DNA of 64,000 nt, taken from NCBI GenBank assembly GCA_014058105.1, contig JACGCM010002331.1:1-64000 (forward strand). Direction: 5' to 3'. Shown here one piece after another: positions 9,533 through 22,430 of this stretch; the stretch's first letter is position 1, and the number at the start of each line of letters is the position of its first letter. Origin of the DNA: Kingdonia uniflora. Its lineage: Eukaryota > Streptophyta > Magnoliopsida > Ranunculales > Circaeasteraceae. The translations under genes were made by a program, and so were the position numbers. The notes under the pieces are model-generated. The model saw only the letters and a program-made list of their open reading frames with translations, did not search any database and was not told the origin of the DNA.

Positions 9533-11401
9533 CATCTTATCCCCACCTTAGCCACTTAACTTTGGGAGAGCTTGGTGACTGTAGAGTTTTGTTCTTAAAA
9601 GTTCATTTACAATTAAAGAGAGTGATTCTTTATACATGCATATGCCTTTATACTTCTATCTTTACCGGATGTGATATTAACTTTTTATCCATATTAACAG
9701 AAACCACACGAGTTTGTTACATTCATTGATTGCTTGGGCATAAGAAAAAAAGGCTTTTGCAATAGAGCTTACATTAATCAAGTATGTAAATAACACACCC
9801 AAGGCCAATTCGATTGGAAATTAACAGATATTACCATCACTCAGTATGTTAAGGTATCTATAAGAGCACCTTTAACAAAAAAGTATGTTGTTAAGGTTTT
9901 CCCATACTTTTGCAAAAATCCTATCCAAAAGGGGTATGTAGTTCAACATACTCACTCCCATACCCCTCCAAAGTGTCCAAAACCTGAACTTGGCGAAGAT
10001 TATTTGCATACCACCTAGGCGTTCAATCATTCAGTGCCTAATAATTTTTAATTACAGCTGGCATCTCTTTCACCCATCATAACTTATCTCTTTAGTATAC
10101 CACTTTCTAGGTGCTAAACCGTTGAGCACCCAACAATTTTTTTTAATACACGTGACATCCCTCTCTCTCTCTCTTCCATCATAACTTCTCTCTTAAAATG
10201 CAAATTCTCTATTGTACAAGAACATTATGCAGTGTTGGAATACTAGTATGATAAATTGAAATCGCATACTCTTCTTTTGGAGGTGCTATAATAAGAAAAA
10301 AGAGGCCAACCATAAGGGTTGGGCATTAGTCATTGATCTTTACGTCGCAAGCAATTTGAGCTCAAAAAATGAGTTGTACCATCGATCTCAACATTTATTA
10401 GAAAAAAGATCTCAGCCGTGGATTTCCCGAATCGATCTCGAGGTTATGTTCCATTTTTAACCAAGGTGCATCGAGGTAAGATTTTCCCTTCTCTCTCCAA
10501 CCTCTAATTTATCCAACACCATTTCCAAATTTCATAAGTATTGGTGGTGGATTGGATTTTTTTGGAGATGGAGAAATTAGGTTTTGATTTGAGGATTTTT
10601 CTTGGGTAGTTAAGATGAGAGATTAAAGGTTAAGTTAGCGAAGTTTCAAAAACCCTCCTTTTTGCTCCTAATTCTCTCAACTAGGATGAATGATCTCTAA
10701 TCAATATCTACTGCATATTCTCTCTCCACAGCTCATCATTAGTTTTGAGTGTATCAGATGGGGTTGTACTAAAGGTTTATCTCTTTTAGGTTGGGATTTT
10801 TTTCTGTTACATAAAAGGGAGATTGGAAATTTAGGACGGAGAGTCCACATCTACAGGGGATAACTATTGTAGATATGAGTAATAACAGTGCATAAGTCAT
10901 TTTCTCTTCTTCACCGCCACCACCTTTGGGTTGGCCAATTGCAATTGGAAAATCTTAGTTTGAAAATTACAGTGCTTCTGAAATCGATGAAAATAAATCA
11001 TATCATTTAAAAAACAACAAGCAAGTCTCAAAGGTATCAGGTACTTGACTACATACAATTGTACATAATTGCTATTAAAGAAAATTTGAGGACAAATACT
11101 AGGTACTACATGCAATTATAAATAGCAAGTCTCAAACATTTATGTATAATGTAGAGATGTAAACAATTAAAGGCTAAATATCATTCTTTGTAATGATTTA
11201 TTTTTCCCCAAGGCTCTTTGTAATGATTTAGTTGAAGATTTAACCATTTTAAGTACTTAATTATGTTTCTCGTTTCTTTGAAGGGTTTAAATTCCATGAA
11301 ATAAATGAGCAATCCTCAGGTAGGTCTTGTCAAAGCTCGGTAGTCTTTTATCAATAAAGAAGAAAAATTGCTTACTAAGCTTCAAAACATAAATCTATAT
11401 T
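9533..11401. other. Intergenic region, no gene recognised
   Basis: Both strands are full of stops and show no family I recognise. A probable MITE occupies 9864-10286. The rest is AT-rich and includes a degenerate duplicated segment (about 10010-10085 and 10105-10185) sharing 'gcacctaacaattttt' and 'ccatcataacttctctctt'-like sequence. Confidence 0.5.
9864..10286. mobile_element. Probable MITE (non-autonomous DNA transposon)
   Basis: The ends are inverted: gagcacctttaac on the left and, read in reverse complement, tagcacctccaaaag on the right, about 423 bp apart. Plant MITEs often end in gagcatctccaa-like sequence. TAA-type flanks (ctataa left, tataataa right) could be a target duplication. 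No coding capacity is seen. The class cannot be set from this alone. Confidence 0.4.
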
Positions 11402-12337
11402 TGAGGTCTGCTTGAGAGAACCGCAATGGAGAATATGGATATCGGGGTGATGCTCATCTAAATTGGTGTAAATTCATTTTTCTTATTGACGTGAAGGTGT
11501 TTTGTGAATTACCAGTCTTGCAAGGTATACAAGAAATAACAAAACGGTTGGCATTCGGGTCCAATACAGCTCTTTCAGTTATGCCTCCTACCGTTATAGC
11601 TTCCAAGGTTTTCTTGAACTCTGTCTCGTTGATTCTAAATATGCCTATATGCCCTGTTAGATTGTATCTTAATCAAAATTAAGGTATATTGATGCAGATA
11701 TCGATATGGAAGAAGATCAACTTGGTATTACTCTTCATTCTTCTCCAAACTATATTTCCCTTTTACTCCTTCATATTATTTTGCATTATTCTTCCATTGA
11801 CGATGTTCATACCCGAGGCTGAACTTCTTGCCTGGGGGTAATTTGTTATGTCCCCATTTTCATGTCTTTGCTAACTATCCCGCCCTCCCCAAAGTTCTTC
11901 CCTTTCTTGGTACCTTACCTATTGTTTTAGGACACAATGTTTATAACTAAGTTTAATACGATGGTATCAAGTCTCTTTCAGTTGGGTACTTCTTATGAAT
12001 GGATTGTGACTAAGAAAATTATGAGATCATTTGAATCTGACATATTAGAAGTGGTTGTAAATGAATCAAAGTCTTCAAATAACCATTTTCTTAGATGGGA
12101 TTCTCGTAAATCTGGTTTAGAAATGTTGAATAAATTATCAGATCATAAAGATACACTAATGGCAAAGAAGAAAAAAAATCTACCAAAAGGAGCTCGCGTT
12201 TGCTTTTCAATTACTCACTATATTCATCTGAGAGAAGCCTTTTGTTTGTTCATGTAGTCCACATTTACTTCTTGTTGGTTCAATGGTTATCTTTTCTTCT
12301 TGTAGGGATAAACTTTATAGGGGAACAAATCTGCTAA
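11402..12337 (+). pseudogene. Xyloglucan glucan synthase CSLC, C-terminal half, pseudogene
   Basis: Family CSLC (cellulose-synthase-like C) makes the beta-1,4-glucan backbone of xyloglucan in the Golgi. Read across frames, the segment follows the C-terminal half in order: [126 protein letters not shown]. At least five frame changes and several stops break it. No intron is evident within the segment, so it may be one large exon or a processed copy. The N-terminal catalytic half is absent upstream. Identification is from remembered family motifs. Confidence 0.8.
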
Positions 12338-12892
12338 ATATAAAATTTGGTTAAATTTTCCATCTCTCTTTTAGATTTTTTTGGGTAATGTTATACCTCA
12401 TGTTATTGATACATCATACTTGGTTTCATGTTAAATTTTTTACAAGTAGGGATTTTGCAATGGAACAAGTAACTACTTTGTGTTGGCTTTAGAGTTTTCT
12501 TTATCATACTCCTATTTATCTATTGATTAATGTTATTGTGTATATTATGTTCTTTCTTTAATCAATTCAAAGGAATTTTAATGACCCCCGGGAGACTAAT
12601 AAATATGGTTTCTCTTCCACCTAAATTGGCTAATTGACCAATGCAACATTATGCATTTTTAATTTTTTAGGCCAATGAAAATTACTCTTTTGCCTTATAT
12701 TATACAACCTAGTCTTCGTTTGCTATGTTAGAATCATCATTAATACCAAATTCAAGGATAAATTACAAATTAAACCCCCAACATTTCACTTAATCTACGC
12801 TAAGATTTATATTAACTAAAAATATTTTGAAATATCCTCTGACATATCATATCCTGACTTCAGAAATCCTAGATATTAGATATTATTAGAGT
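12338..12892. other. Intergenic spacer without features
   Basis: AT-rich sequence between the CSLC pseudogene and the left LTR of element B. I see no gene, repeat or poly(A) tract here. Confidence 0.5.
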
Positions 12893-13462
12893 TGTAATGG
12901 CTTAATTTTGTAGCTTGAAATAGTTCAAAATTAGATCTTACACATAATTTACTTGTGACAAAAATTAATGTAATGCAAGAAATGATACAGGTGAATTAAT
13001 GTGAAAAACCTTTGAATAGTAAAAAACTACGACCTCGAGTTGAGGGTTTAGTAACTGTAACTTTTATTGCTTGAGGCTGATATCTTATTACAAGTGATCT
13101 CTCGAACTAGAAATATTTGATCTTTAAATATGAAGTTTTGTTAGAGTATAGAAAATCTTGCTTTCCTGGGTCCTTATCTCCTCTGGAACTTTTTCTTTGT
13201 ATGGACCTTACCCGCAGCTCGTTATCGTGCAGAAGCACATTCCCAAAATAATTAGGTAAGTGGTAGTTGAATGTGTATATGTTTAGTTCGTGGGAGACAT
13301 GTGTCTTTGACTTGTTTATTTTTTACTGTATTGCTCGATCCATGTTCTTTATCAGTTCACGGTCTAGGTGGCAATACTGACTGTACATGTCACGTATGTA
13401 TTGCATGAGTATGATATTGAGGTAGTTTAAGTCTGGACTAGGTTGAGGGGTAGGCCCTTCTA
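12893..13462 (-). repeat. 3' LTR of element B
   Basis: 570 bp, aligned end to end with 37690-38260: shared tcaaaattagatcttacac, ctacgacctcgagttgaggg, tcttattacaagtgat, gggtccttatctcctctgg, aattaggtaagtggtagttg and gaggggtaggcccttc. Ends are TG (plus-strand left) and TA (right, from CA). Next to it at 13463-13480 the minus strand reads gtgagggagcgat, a likely polypurine tract. Confidence 0.88.
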
Positions 13463-13857
13463 ATCGCTCCCTCACAACTAAAGTCACGAGTGGCTTTGGT
13501 TGAGAAAGAACTTGTTAACTCTTAGTGTTGGAAGTTGAAAAGATATGATGTATTGATGGGGAATTTAACTGGTTGGGTACTTGGTATTTATTTATAGAGG
13601 ATTGTATTTTACATTTATAAAGATGGAAAGGATTGATGTACTTGACGTTTGGGGTTCCCAGATTGGTTTTACTTTGAATGATACAGCATTGGAAATGTAC
13701 TTGTGCATTGATTATGAGTTTGATATAAATAGTACCTGTATTATAGCCTCTATCATATCTATAAAAGTACTTTATTACTCTAATATCCTTTGGACACTCT
13801 GATTTAATAATGGTGAAGACCTGGTGAATAGTGTATGAAGATAGGGTGTCTACTGAA

Positions 13858-14142
13858 ATGCAAAGATTGAAGGTGTAGTACTTTGGGGACCAAATGCTAG
13901 AGATGCCCACGCCAATTTCTGTACCACCGACTTACCATGTGATGTTGGAAGAAGAAGCGACTGAAGCTGAAAATGATTTTGACCATATGTGGAGATTTTA
14001 TTACGTGGTTCTGTCTGGGGAGCAGCGTCGGAGATGCCTTCCCATCTTGGTAGAGGATAAGGTTAAGGAGGCAGATATGGTGGTCGGCGTATATGCGAGG
14101 CATTACTATGAGTATCTTACGGGGGACTGGGCTCTAGGGTAG
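13858..14142 (+). pseudogene. Element B small antisense ORF, possible aORF2 relative
   Basis: The frame begins MQRLKV, has one TAG, then reads YFGDQMLEMPTP and continues open to 14142 (about 94 codons). Spacing and key residues resemble aORF2 of elements A and C: LK..FF.D...DM..P, then a Trp-Arg pair, then an LxEDxxxxAD-like stretch near the end (ILVEDKVKEAD). Its place next to the 3' LTR and its orientation opposite to pol are also the same. The similarity is weak and judged by eye. Confidence 0.4.
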
Positions 14143-14991
14143 GACCTTCTTTAATCTCTACCAACTCTCAGTTGGCAGGGGCTATGGAGGAAGAGTCGAT
14201 GGTGGTGGAGAAGGGAGACAAAGATTGGAAGTCTTTATTTTGCTCAATCATCTTCTCTTGTCGTGAAGAAGGTCCTCGTGTTGAAGGTTTGTTCAGGCAC
14301 TGACGCTATACCTTCTTTAGTTTCTTATGGAAGAAAATGGTGTGAAGGATGGATCAAGATCAATGATTTTTAATTCTTGAATTTTTGGCAGAGGAGTTTC
14401 AGAACGAAATAGTATTGAAAACGAAAATGTAATATAACCTATTAATCGATCTGTAGAAATGTCTGAAAGAATTTTTATCTATAAAATACTCTGTAAGTAA
14501 CATTCGAGCTAATGAAAATGATTTTATGCAATTTTTTTGTTGATAGACTGAATTAACTATTTTTATTAAAATCGAGCTGAAAGTAATGTATTATAGAATA
14601 TGAAAATGTAATTTTGTGAAGGCAAACTAAAAAAGGAAATTTTATTTAGTCGAACTGTTGAAAATATATGTGAAGATGTTAATATAGATATAGTTAAAAA
14701 TGTGTATTGAACTGAGAAGATTCCATGAACCGTCAAGGGGGAATATCCTTGCATAAAACATGATATACATAAATTGAAATATCGAGCTTATGGAGATATT
14801 GTTTGGAAATGTTTTATAGGGGGAGAGATTGTGAAAATTAGGTTGAAACATGAGTGGACTTATCCAAAGAGGTCGATTTGTACAGATAAGTTCAAATACC
14901 TTTCTTTCATGATCTTAGGGTTTTCAGTTATGAAATAATAGATTATAATATATACAGGATGTGGGTGATTTGAAGTGATCTTGAAGAGGTG

Positions 14992-15000
14992 TATAAATAT
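14992..15000 (+). promoter_or_regulatory. TATA-like box before the element B antisense gene
   Basis: The plus strand reads tataaatat, 40 nt before a candidate ATG at 15040 (MVRTRSERARHAAEGRLA). The spacing suits a plant core promoter. No other support. Confidence 0.35.
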
Positions 15001-15039
15001 GATGGGGATGTAATATAAAGATGCGAAAGAAAAGAGAAA

Positions 15040-18000
15040 ATGGTGAGAACTCGTTCTGAAAGAGCTCGTCATGCTGCAGAGGGGCGACTGGCGATAAAGA
15101 TTGTAGAAGTGTAGGAGAGGATCTTTGGGTTGTTAGATTATGATTAACTTGGCTGAATATGAAATCCAGCTCAAAGGTTTGGATGCGATGGCGAGGGAAT
15201 TTGAGATCGGACGTCATTTTTACTAAGTAATATTCCATGAAGCAAGTTTGGAGCCTGCAGCTCGAAAGGTGACGGTGAGGCAAATTGCTGCGGAAGAGAT
15301 AGAGGAAGAAGATGTGATGATTTTTGGGGGAAAACTAATTAGGAGTGGCTCTCGAGGGCATCTGGGATGTTTTATGTGTAATTATATTTGAGGGAGCGAA
15401 CTGAATTAGATCGAATGCGTATAATTGGAATGTAGGCAGAATATTTCTCTGGAATCTGTTTCTATTTTGTTGTAAATGTTGTTTTTGAATAAAAAAAATC
15501 AATTTTGAAATATGATAGTATTGAAAATGATGTCAGTAGTTTTATAAGTAGTAGAAGTAGGAATGGAAAAAACAAATTAGCTTTGATTTTGTCTCTTGTA
15601 TAAGGGTAGGAAAAGTTTGATTATGTATGATTGAGTCATCTTAAGTGTGGGAGGGTCAGAGAGAGATTTGATTAGGAGAGATAAGAATATAATAAAATAT
15701 AGGACTTGGGGTAATGATCGGAAAATATTTTCACCAAAAAGGTATGAAACGTCTGACATTAATTATGGAAGGGACGTTTCGATTCCAAAATTGAAGATGA
15801 CTTAAATGAGGCCCAATAACAGCTAACAGTTAAAGAGAGAGAATATAAATAATAGTTCGTCTTCCTCACTTAAACGTTTATCAACTTTAAAAGATGAAAG
15901 AATAGTAGGAGAGAGAAGGGAGAAATTTGTAGAGATTCAAGTGATAGATTAGATGAGAGTAATCTTCATTCAAGGAAAGAGAAGGTTACGGAGTCAGAGT
16001 CACGATAGTGGTTGCACAACGCCGTGGTAAAAAGGAGAGTGAACGTTATTTATGATTTATTCTCAGACGTCGAAGGTTAGTAATTGACTTATGATATTTG
16101 AATTTTTTTGTAGGTTTTCAAATCTTGAAAAATTACTATTTATAGTAATCTATACAAATTTGTTTGATTTATGTGTAAAAAGAGATATGTATATGATGTA
16201 CGTAAATATATGATAGATGTATGGTAGATGTGTCTATGGATATGCTTAGACAAGAGATAATGATAAGTTAACAGAATACCTGGACCTTTATGTAGGTTGA
16301 GGCATGAGGAGAATCATTTATAGTAACAAACTTCATCCTTAAGCCTATATTTGAGATGGAGATTTCACCTGATATGGAGAAGTTGACCTCTGGTCGTATG
16401 GGTGAGTCCGAGAATATAGAATTTGTAAATGTAGAATATGAGGGAGAGGATGAAGTAGTACTCGTTCAATTTATAGATTTCCCTGGTAAATTGGTATCGT
16501 ACCCTCCAAAATTTGATATATTCAAAAAGTTTAGTAAATCCAAAACTAGTGTAGGTAGAAAATGGGATAAAATTGTATAGCATGCTGGTAGGTCGTTTAG
16601 AGGTTGTATTGTATCGACTAGGGAAGAATATTTTTTCTTGTTGTTTAATTTAGAAGAGGAATCGATCTATCTAGAGTATTTTGATGGGAATGTCCAAGGC
16701 GACCTAGACCAGGGATTTATGTGTTATATGTCTTAGTCGGAATCCTGATTGAAGTTGCCTCTTTGTAATCTTGCAAAAGGTATACTAAATACGATAAAGG
16801 CTTGCCTTGCCCAACTGAATAGGAATATGTGGGAGGTGATAAATGTCTGCGAGACTCTGAATAGATTGTGGGAGGAGAATGAAGTGGAGAGGAGAATAAC
16901 TCTTGAGGACGTTTTGTAGTATTACACTATGAATTATTATACTGTAACTGGAGGTAAGTATTTATGTTCTAGTTTTCTCGACCTCTTTTCTTCGATCTGA
17001 ATTTAGCAGGTCAAGTTTGAGCAATAATGTGATATGGGTGAATGGGGACTGTCTACAGAGAATGGATGAGGACCCATGAAACTTTTATATACAACTCTGA
17101 AGAATGTGGATGAAGTTGCGACTGGTCGTAATAGACTTGGGTGCCAACTCCTCGCAGTGGGGTACACTATTGCTGACCTCAAAGCCATTATCGCGGTACC
17201 TACGTTGAAGAGGATGAAGTGAGGAGGAGGTCCAGGTTGATGATGACTCTCATTTAGGTGTGGTTATAAGGCTGGACTCGGTCTCTGCTAAAACTGATCT
17301 AGAGAACCGCAGGGGAGAGAATTAGAAGGTAGAGTAAAATTATTTGAAGTTTGCTTATGTATTTTCTATGTGGGGTAAAAACTGTAATTGTATAGAATAT
17401 TGCTTTGTAGGATAAAATTTTGATAGGCTAAAAGATATTTGTAAACATTGATCTGTAAGAACTTAAGGATATGCGCCTCAGAATTGAGGAATTAGATAAT
17501 GAGCTCGCTAAGGAGAAAAAAACCTCAGCATCCCTGTTGACTTCGCAAATGGAGCTACAGTCTAGAAAAGAACAAGAAATATTTGGCTTATATACTGCAT
17601 TAATTTAGTGCTAGAAAGTAAAGTTAGAAGATAGATATAGATCATAAATGTGTTAGCAGATTGGGAGCGATGGTAATCAAGTATGTTCAAATAATTTTGA
17701 AGTGTAGGAAATCAAAACATAGAAAATGTGTACCTTAAAAGTAGATGTAGATGTTATTGCCAACGAACAGATATCATACTTCAACCTTAAGTTAAGAAAC
17801 AGTCTCTCAACAATGACATGCCAGAAAATAGAAATCTGTTAGAAGTTTGTAAAGTAATCTATATTTTGATTTGATTGTATCTGTGAAGTATTACTGAATC
17901 GAGCTTGATATGTTGTATATGTGATATAGGTCGAATTAGAGACTGTGCGATTGAGTAAACAACGGATGCTCCAATATAATCATGACTTTGTGGTGGAGTT

Positions 18001-19256
18001 TGATAGGATTAAAGAGGTATTTGAAGATAGGAAGGATCAACATGTCAAAGTACTTGTTGAGGCGACAAAAATTGCTGATGACCTGACTTGAAAGATCGAG
18101 GGTAAAGATACCAAAATAGAAAGAGTGCAGAAAGAGATTGCGGAGTACAGACTGAAAAGGCGAAGCTCAAGAGTAGAATATATGCATTGACGGTAAAAAG
18201 TAAAGTGGCGGATGTCACTTAATACCATATCAAGTTGCTAAAAGTGACATAAAAAGAGTTACGGGATTTTGTTGCTAGTTTGAATGGGACAAATGATCAG
18301 GAAAGTAAACGAGCTTGAAAAGGCTCGTGATGACCTGGTAAGTTTTGAAATTACTGTGGAGCTGTTGAAGAGTAAAAATGATGGAGAAAGATAACGAACT
18401 TGGGAAAGTTTGAGCTGACCTGGCCAATTCCAAAAGTATGATTGTGCAGTTGAGTGAGGCCATATCTGCTAATGATATTGATTTTTGGATGGTTCAAAAA
18501 TGGTGTAATGAACTGAATGAGAGGGCAACAAAATTAAAGGCGGATTTGGCCATGGCCAATTCGCGTATCAAGAAGGCCGATACTGGAGAGCGGTCAAAGA
18601 AGAAAAAATATGATGCCGAGGTCTCGACTGCTAAGGGTTACGTGATTAACTCTTTAGCTTGAATAAATGAGTTGGAGGCAGATGTAGCTCGTGCACAAGC
18701 TCATATAAAGAAAGGCAAGGAATGACTAAGTAAGTGTAAGCATAAGTTAAATACTACTCTTCGTAAAGAGCTAGAGCTAGAGGGGGTGATTAAGAGGAAA
18801 TATGAGCTACTAAAGAATGGTTATGTTGGAGGAAGTAATACAAATGATTGGGAGCCAGTGGAACTTCGTGCTCAATTAACAGAGTTGAGGATGATGAATA
18901 AAGCTGAGCTCAGTAAAGCAGCGGAGCAGATAGTGTGGCATAATGAGGTAATGTCACGTGCAGAGTAATGCATGGCGTGGAAAGGCGAAATATACAAAGA
19001 CTTGCAAAAGCATCATCAGAGATTACAAAAGCATTTTTTCAAGGTAGTTATGCTCGATCGAAATACGTCTATTCAAGAAAAAGTGCGCTCACATGAGCTA
19101 ATGACTGTTATTGCCTATTTTGTGGAGGAAGTAAAAGGGCTTGAGCTTGAGAGGGATACCTTGCACGATTGTGTGTCGTTCGTAGGATGTATTTGTAACG
19201 CTAATATAGATCGAGGAAATTATCTGAACGCCATAGAAATGGAGTTAGGTTCTTGA
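15040..19256 (+). pseudogene. Element B large antisense gene, coiled-coil protein
   Basis: A series of plus-strand open pieces lies opposite to element B pol: MVRTRSERARHAA at 15040, an acidic piece at 16356-16580 (MEISPDMEKLTSGRMGE), and long heptad-type coiled coils at about 17470-17640, 17930-18330, 18438-18662 and 18786-19256. The last part includes AELSKAAEQIVWHNEVMSR, EIYKDLQKHHQRLQ and ends in MELGS before a TGA at 19254. Many stops occur and several probable introns separate the pieces; the exon plan is not resolved. The position matches aORF1 of elements A, C and E, but I see no sequence match to their transposon-type domain. Function unknown. Confidence 0.5.
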
Positions 19257-19429
19257 CCTGATGAATTGGTAGAGCAAGGTAGGATTATTGTAACTACTCG
19301 AGTTCCATAATTTATGGCTGAGCGTCCTCTAGTGTATGGGAAGGCATAGCTTAACTCCCATATGCAGAGAAGAACCTTTAGAAGTAACCTGTAGGTAACC
19401 TGTAGTTGTAGACATATAAATAGATGAAA

Positions 19430-19755
19430 GCTAGTTTTACCTTTGCTTTATCTTATGTCTGATAGAGATCCTTGATTGAAAACTAGTATTACCTTTGTTT
19501 TAATAGCATATATATGTATAGATGGCCGATTAAAAACAAGTATTACCTTTGTGTTAATCTGTGTATAGATGGTTGATTGAAAGCTAGTATTACCTTTTGC
19601 ATTAATATATGTATAGAGGGTCGATTGAAAGCTAGTATTACCTTTGCTTCAATCTATGTATAGAGGGTTGATTGAAGGCTAGTATTATTTTTTCTTCAAT
19701 CTATGTATAGAGGGTCGATTGAAAGCTAGTATTACCTTTGCTTCAATCTATGTGA
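19430..19755. repeat. About 48-bp tandem repeat in element B (about six copies)
   Basis: The unit ttgattgaaagctagtatta plus cctttgcttcaatctatgta recurs with starts near 19473, 19526, 19573, 19621, 19669 and 19715; the last four are 46-48 bp apart. The block sits between the end of the antisense gene (19256) and the end of integrase (19930), the same place as the 195-bp repeat of element A. Confidence 0.85.
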
Positions 19756-19929
19756 TTTAGTAGAGTCTACGTAAGTAGAGAGTAATATGGAAACAAGCTT
19801 AGAAGTTTTTATTGAGTAGAATAGAATGTACACTGTATGGAGATTGAAATCTCACTTTTAGAATGCAAAGAACGAGAATAGTGAAATGGGGAGAAGCTAG
19901 GGACTTAACGATAATACCATTTTAATTAC

Positions 19930-21740
19930 CTAGTATTCCATGGATTTGGGATTCGAACTCCTTGCTCTGTCATGAGATAGTACGACACCGAGGCTTGTTC
20001 GGCCAATAATGAGGAATGGACCTTGCCAATTTTCATCGAGCTTCCCTGCATGTGCTTCTTTTATGTACTGTGAGATCTCTCTGAGGACGAGATCGTTAAT
20101 TTGGAACTCATGGCTTCGAACTCTTTCGTTGTATGAGATGGCCAACATATAATGATATCGACCTAAGTTGGCAATAGTAAATTCCCTAGTTCCATCAATC
20201 CAGTTCATATTACAGGCCAATTCGAGCTAATTTTCTTAGTCTGTAAGCTCATGATCTCTGACAGGATGGTGGTACTCTATTGGAATGGCGACCTCTATTG
20301 GAGTAGTATGGCATGCCTATAAGATGTGAGGGAGCTCCCATATCCAGTTTCCTTTTTTTTCTTTGTGATTGAAGCCTTTTCTTGAGTCCATCTACTATGG
20401 CTTTGTTGGTGATATCGGCTTGGCCATTTCCTTGAGGGTAATATGGATTGAATGGTGAATGGATGATGTTGTGTTTGTTGAGGAAGGCTACCACCTTTTC
20501 ACCAATGAGTTATGGCCCGTTATCGATCCGAATCATGTGGGGGCAACCAAATCGTTTGTTAATGTATTCCCAGATAAAAGAGAGGACTACTTTTTCTCTA
20601 ACTTGACAATGAGGAACTGCTTCCACACATTTTGTAAAATAATCAGTTGCTACGAGCAGGAAACTTTGGTTATGTAGAGTCTTGGGGAATTTTCCGATGA
20701 GATCAAGCGCCCACCGCTAGAATAGCCAGAAGACCTTACTTGCATGAAGTTCGAGTGTAGGGGCGCAGATCATGTGTCTATGTCGTAGTCATATGTTACA
20801 TTTGCGTGAGTACTCATCTACTTTCTTGCACATTCCTGGCCAGAAAACTCCTTGTATAATTGCTCTATTAGCAATTGATCGACCTGTAGCATGGGAGCCA
20901 CAAATTCCTTCATGCAATTCTTTGTGCATTCCATCTGCTTTCTTTATTGAGAGGTACATAAGATAAGGCCCTGTGACTGAGCGGCGATATAGATGACCAT
21001 TCTGAACTATATAATACTTTGAGTTTTCGATCAACTGTTGACGCCCTTTTTGATCTGTTGGAAGGGGCCCATCGTATTTGATTTTCAGGCCGAGGTAGGC
21101 AATAAATGGCTTTTGCCAATCGTCATCCTCCTCTTCATCGCCCCCAATGTTGATCGTGTATACAGAATGGAAATCAATGCTGGGGGTGGATATTACTTTG
21201 ATGTGTTGATATCATACTTCTGTACCCAAGACCCCGGCCAAATAAGCTGAGGAATCAGCATGTCTGTTATCACCTTAAGGTAAATAGTTGAGAGTTTCTT
21301 TCGTAAATCTGCTCATTCTATCGACAATGTAGGCTGTATACTCTCTCATCTTTCAATTTTTCTCATATTATTCTGAGTAATGGTGGACAATGAGTAAATA
21401 ATTTGTATAGACGGAGAGCTAGGGGACGCCAAGCTCGAGTGCTAGGTGGAGTCCATGAATCAGTGCTTCGTATTCGGTGTCATTGTTGGAGGCTTCAAAA
21501 TCCAAAAGGATTGATTTCTCGATTTTATCGTTGGACGGGGTAATCAATACGATTCCAATTCCTGACCCTGCGGGTCTTGTTGAACCATCTATAAGAAGTC
21601 TCTACCCTTTCCTTGTAATCCATTTAACTCATTCAGTAAAGGGCTTTGCGGATAGAGCTTATGTAATTTCTTATGTAAGATCAGGATCGTGCTCCTCCAA
21701 ATCTGGATCTTCTATAGGAAAATCTATGAGAAAATTAACA
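19930..21740 (-). pseudogene. Element B pol: second RNase H and integrase
   Basis: On the minus strand the C-terminus (NLGRYHYMLAISYN, LDENWQGPFLI) is at 19930-20220. The integrase core shows IRIDNGP at about 20525 and YYPQGNGQADITNKAIVD at about 20400, so the family's third acidic residue reads Asp rather than Glu. The zinc-binding domain (LHEGICGSHATGRS, FWPGMCKKVDEY, KCN) is at 20789-20940. Upstream, an archaeal-type RNase H (NDTEYEALIHGL, LGVP) lies at about 21400-21600. Reading frames are broken at several points. Confidence 0.8.
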
Positions 21741-22430
21741 ACGGCCTGACCTTTTTCTGAATGGCGTTGCTCAAACTTGATATCATGTTCTCCAAAGCTG
21801 ACAAACCATTATTGCACTCTTTGTGATTTTTCTTTTTTAGACAAAACTTCATGGAGTGGGTAGTTTATCATGACTTTGACTGAATAAGCTTGGAAGTAGT
21901 GCTTTAGCTTATGTGAAGTGTAAACAAGAGTTAGAAGGATTCGCTTGATTTTAGAATACCTTGTTTCTGCTAGAGTGAGGGTTTTGCTGGTGAAATAGAC
22001 TGGCTTTTCGACCTTGCCCTCAAGCTGAATGAGGACCGAGCTGATAGAATAATATGTAACTGCGAGGTAGATGATTAAATCCTTATTATCTACTGGGATG
22101 CTCATGATGGGAGAATTCCCAGATAGGTTTTGAGTTCCTGAAAAGCTGCCTCTTATTCTGATGTCTTCTGGATCTCTTCGTTGGGCTAAACTTTTCCTCA
22201 TTTGGTATACCCCCGGAGTAATCAGAATAGCCATCGGCATCGATATGAAGACTTAGAAACAAACCGGCTGATCGCGGCAATCTTGTCGGCGATTTTTTGT
22301 ACGTCTTTCGTTGTTCATGGAGATGGTATATTGAAGAGAGCTCGAATTTGATCTGGGTCGGCTTCAATCCCCTTCTTGCTGATAAGATGGCTGAGGAACT
22401 TGCCTAAATGTACTCCAAATTGATATTTAT
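21740..22430 (-). pseudogene. Element B pol: RNase H and C-terminal end of reverse transcriptase
   Basis: On the minus strand the first RNase H reads LAVTYYSISSVLIQLEGKVEKPVYFTSKTLT, here given only as the motif SSVLIQLEGKVEKPVYF, and HKLKHYFQAYSVKV. The RT end reads YQFGVHLGKFLSHLISKKG and DQIRALF at 22320-22425. The RT is cut at 22430 by element C and resumes at 34582. The codon after SSVLI is CAG here, unlike the TGA in elements A and C. Confidence 0.82.
22426..22430. repeat. Target-site duplication, left copy (element C into element B)
   Basis: The 5 bp tttat before the 5' LTR of C match cttat after its 3' LTR (34582-34586) at four of five positions. Joining the flanks restores the element B reading frame (LNL-DKYQFG), which supports the junction. 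Confidence 0.75.

Noticed and set aside
9245..9729. Open frames of 78 and 70 codons
   Set aside because: They lie within or just past the 3' LTR of element A and match the LTRs of element C as non-coding DNA.
10140..10185. CT microsatellite as a regulatory site
   Set aside because: A short (ct)n run in a MITE-like repeat; no evidence for function.
12893..13462. Solo LTR
   Set aside because: At first it looked isolated, but the same sequence at 37690-38260 and the minus-strand gag-pol between them show it is the 3' LTR of element B.
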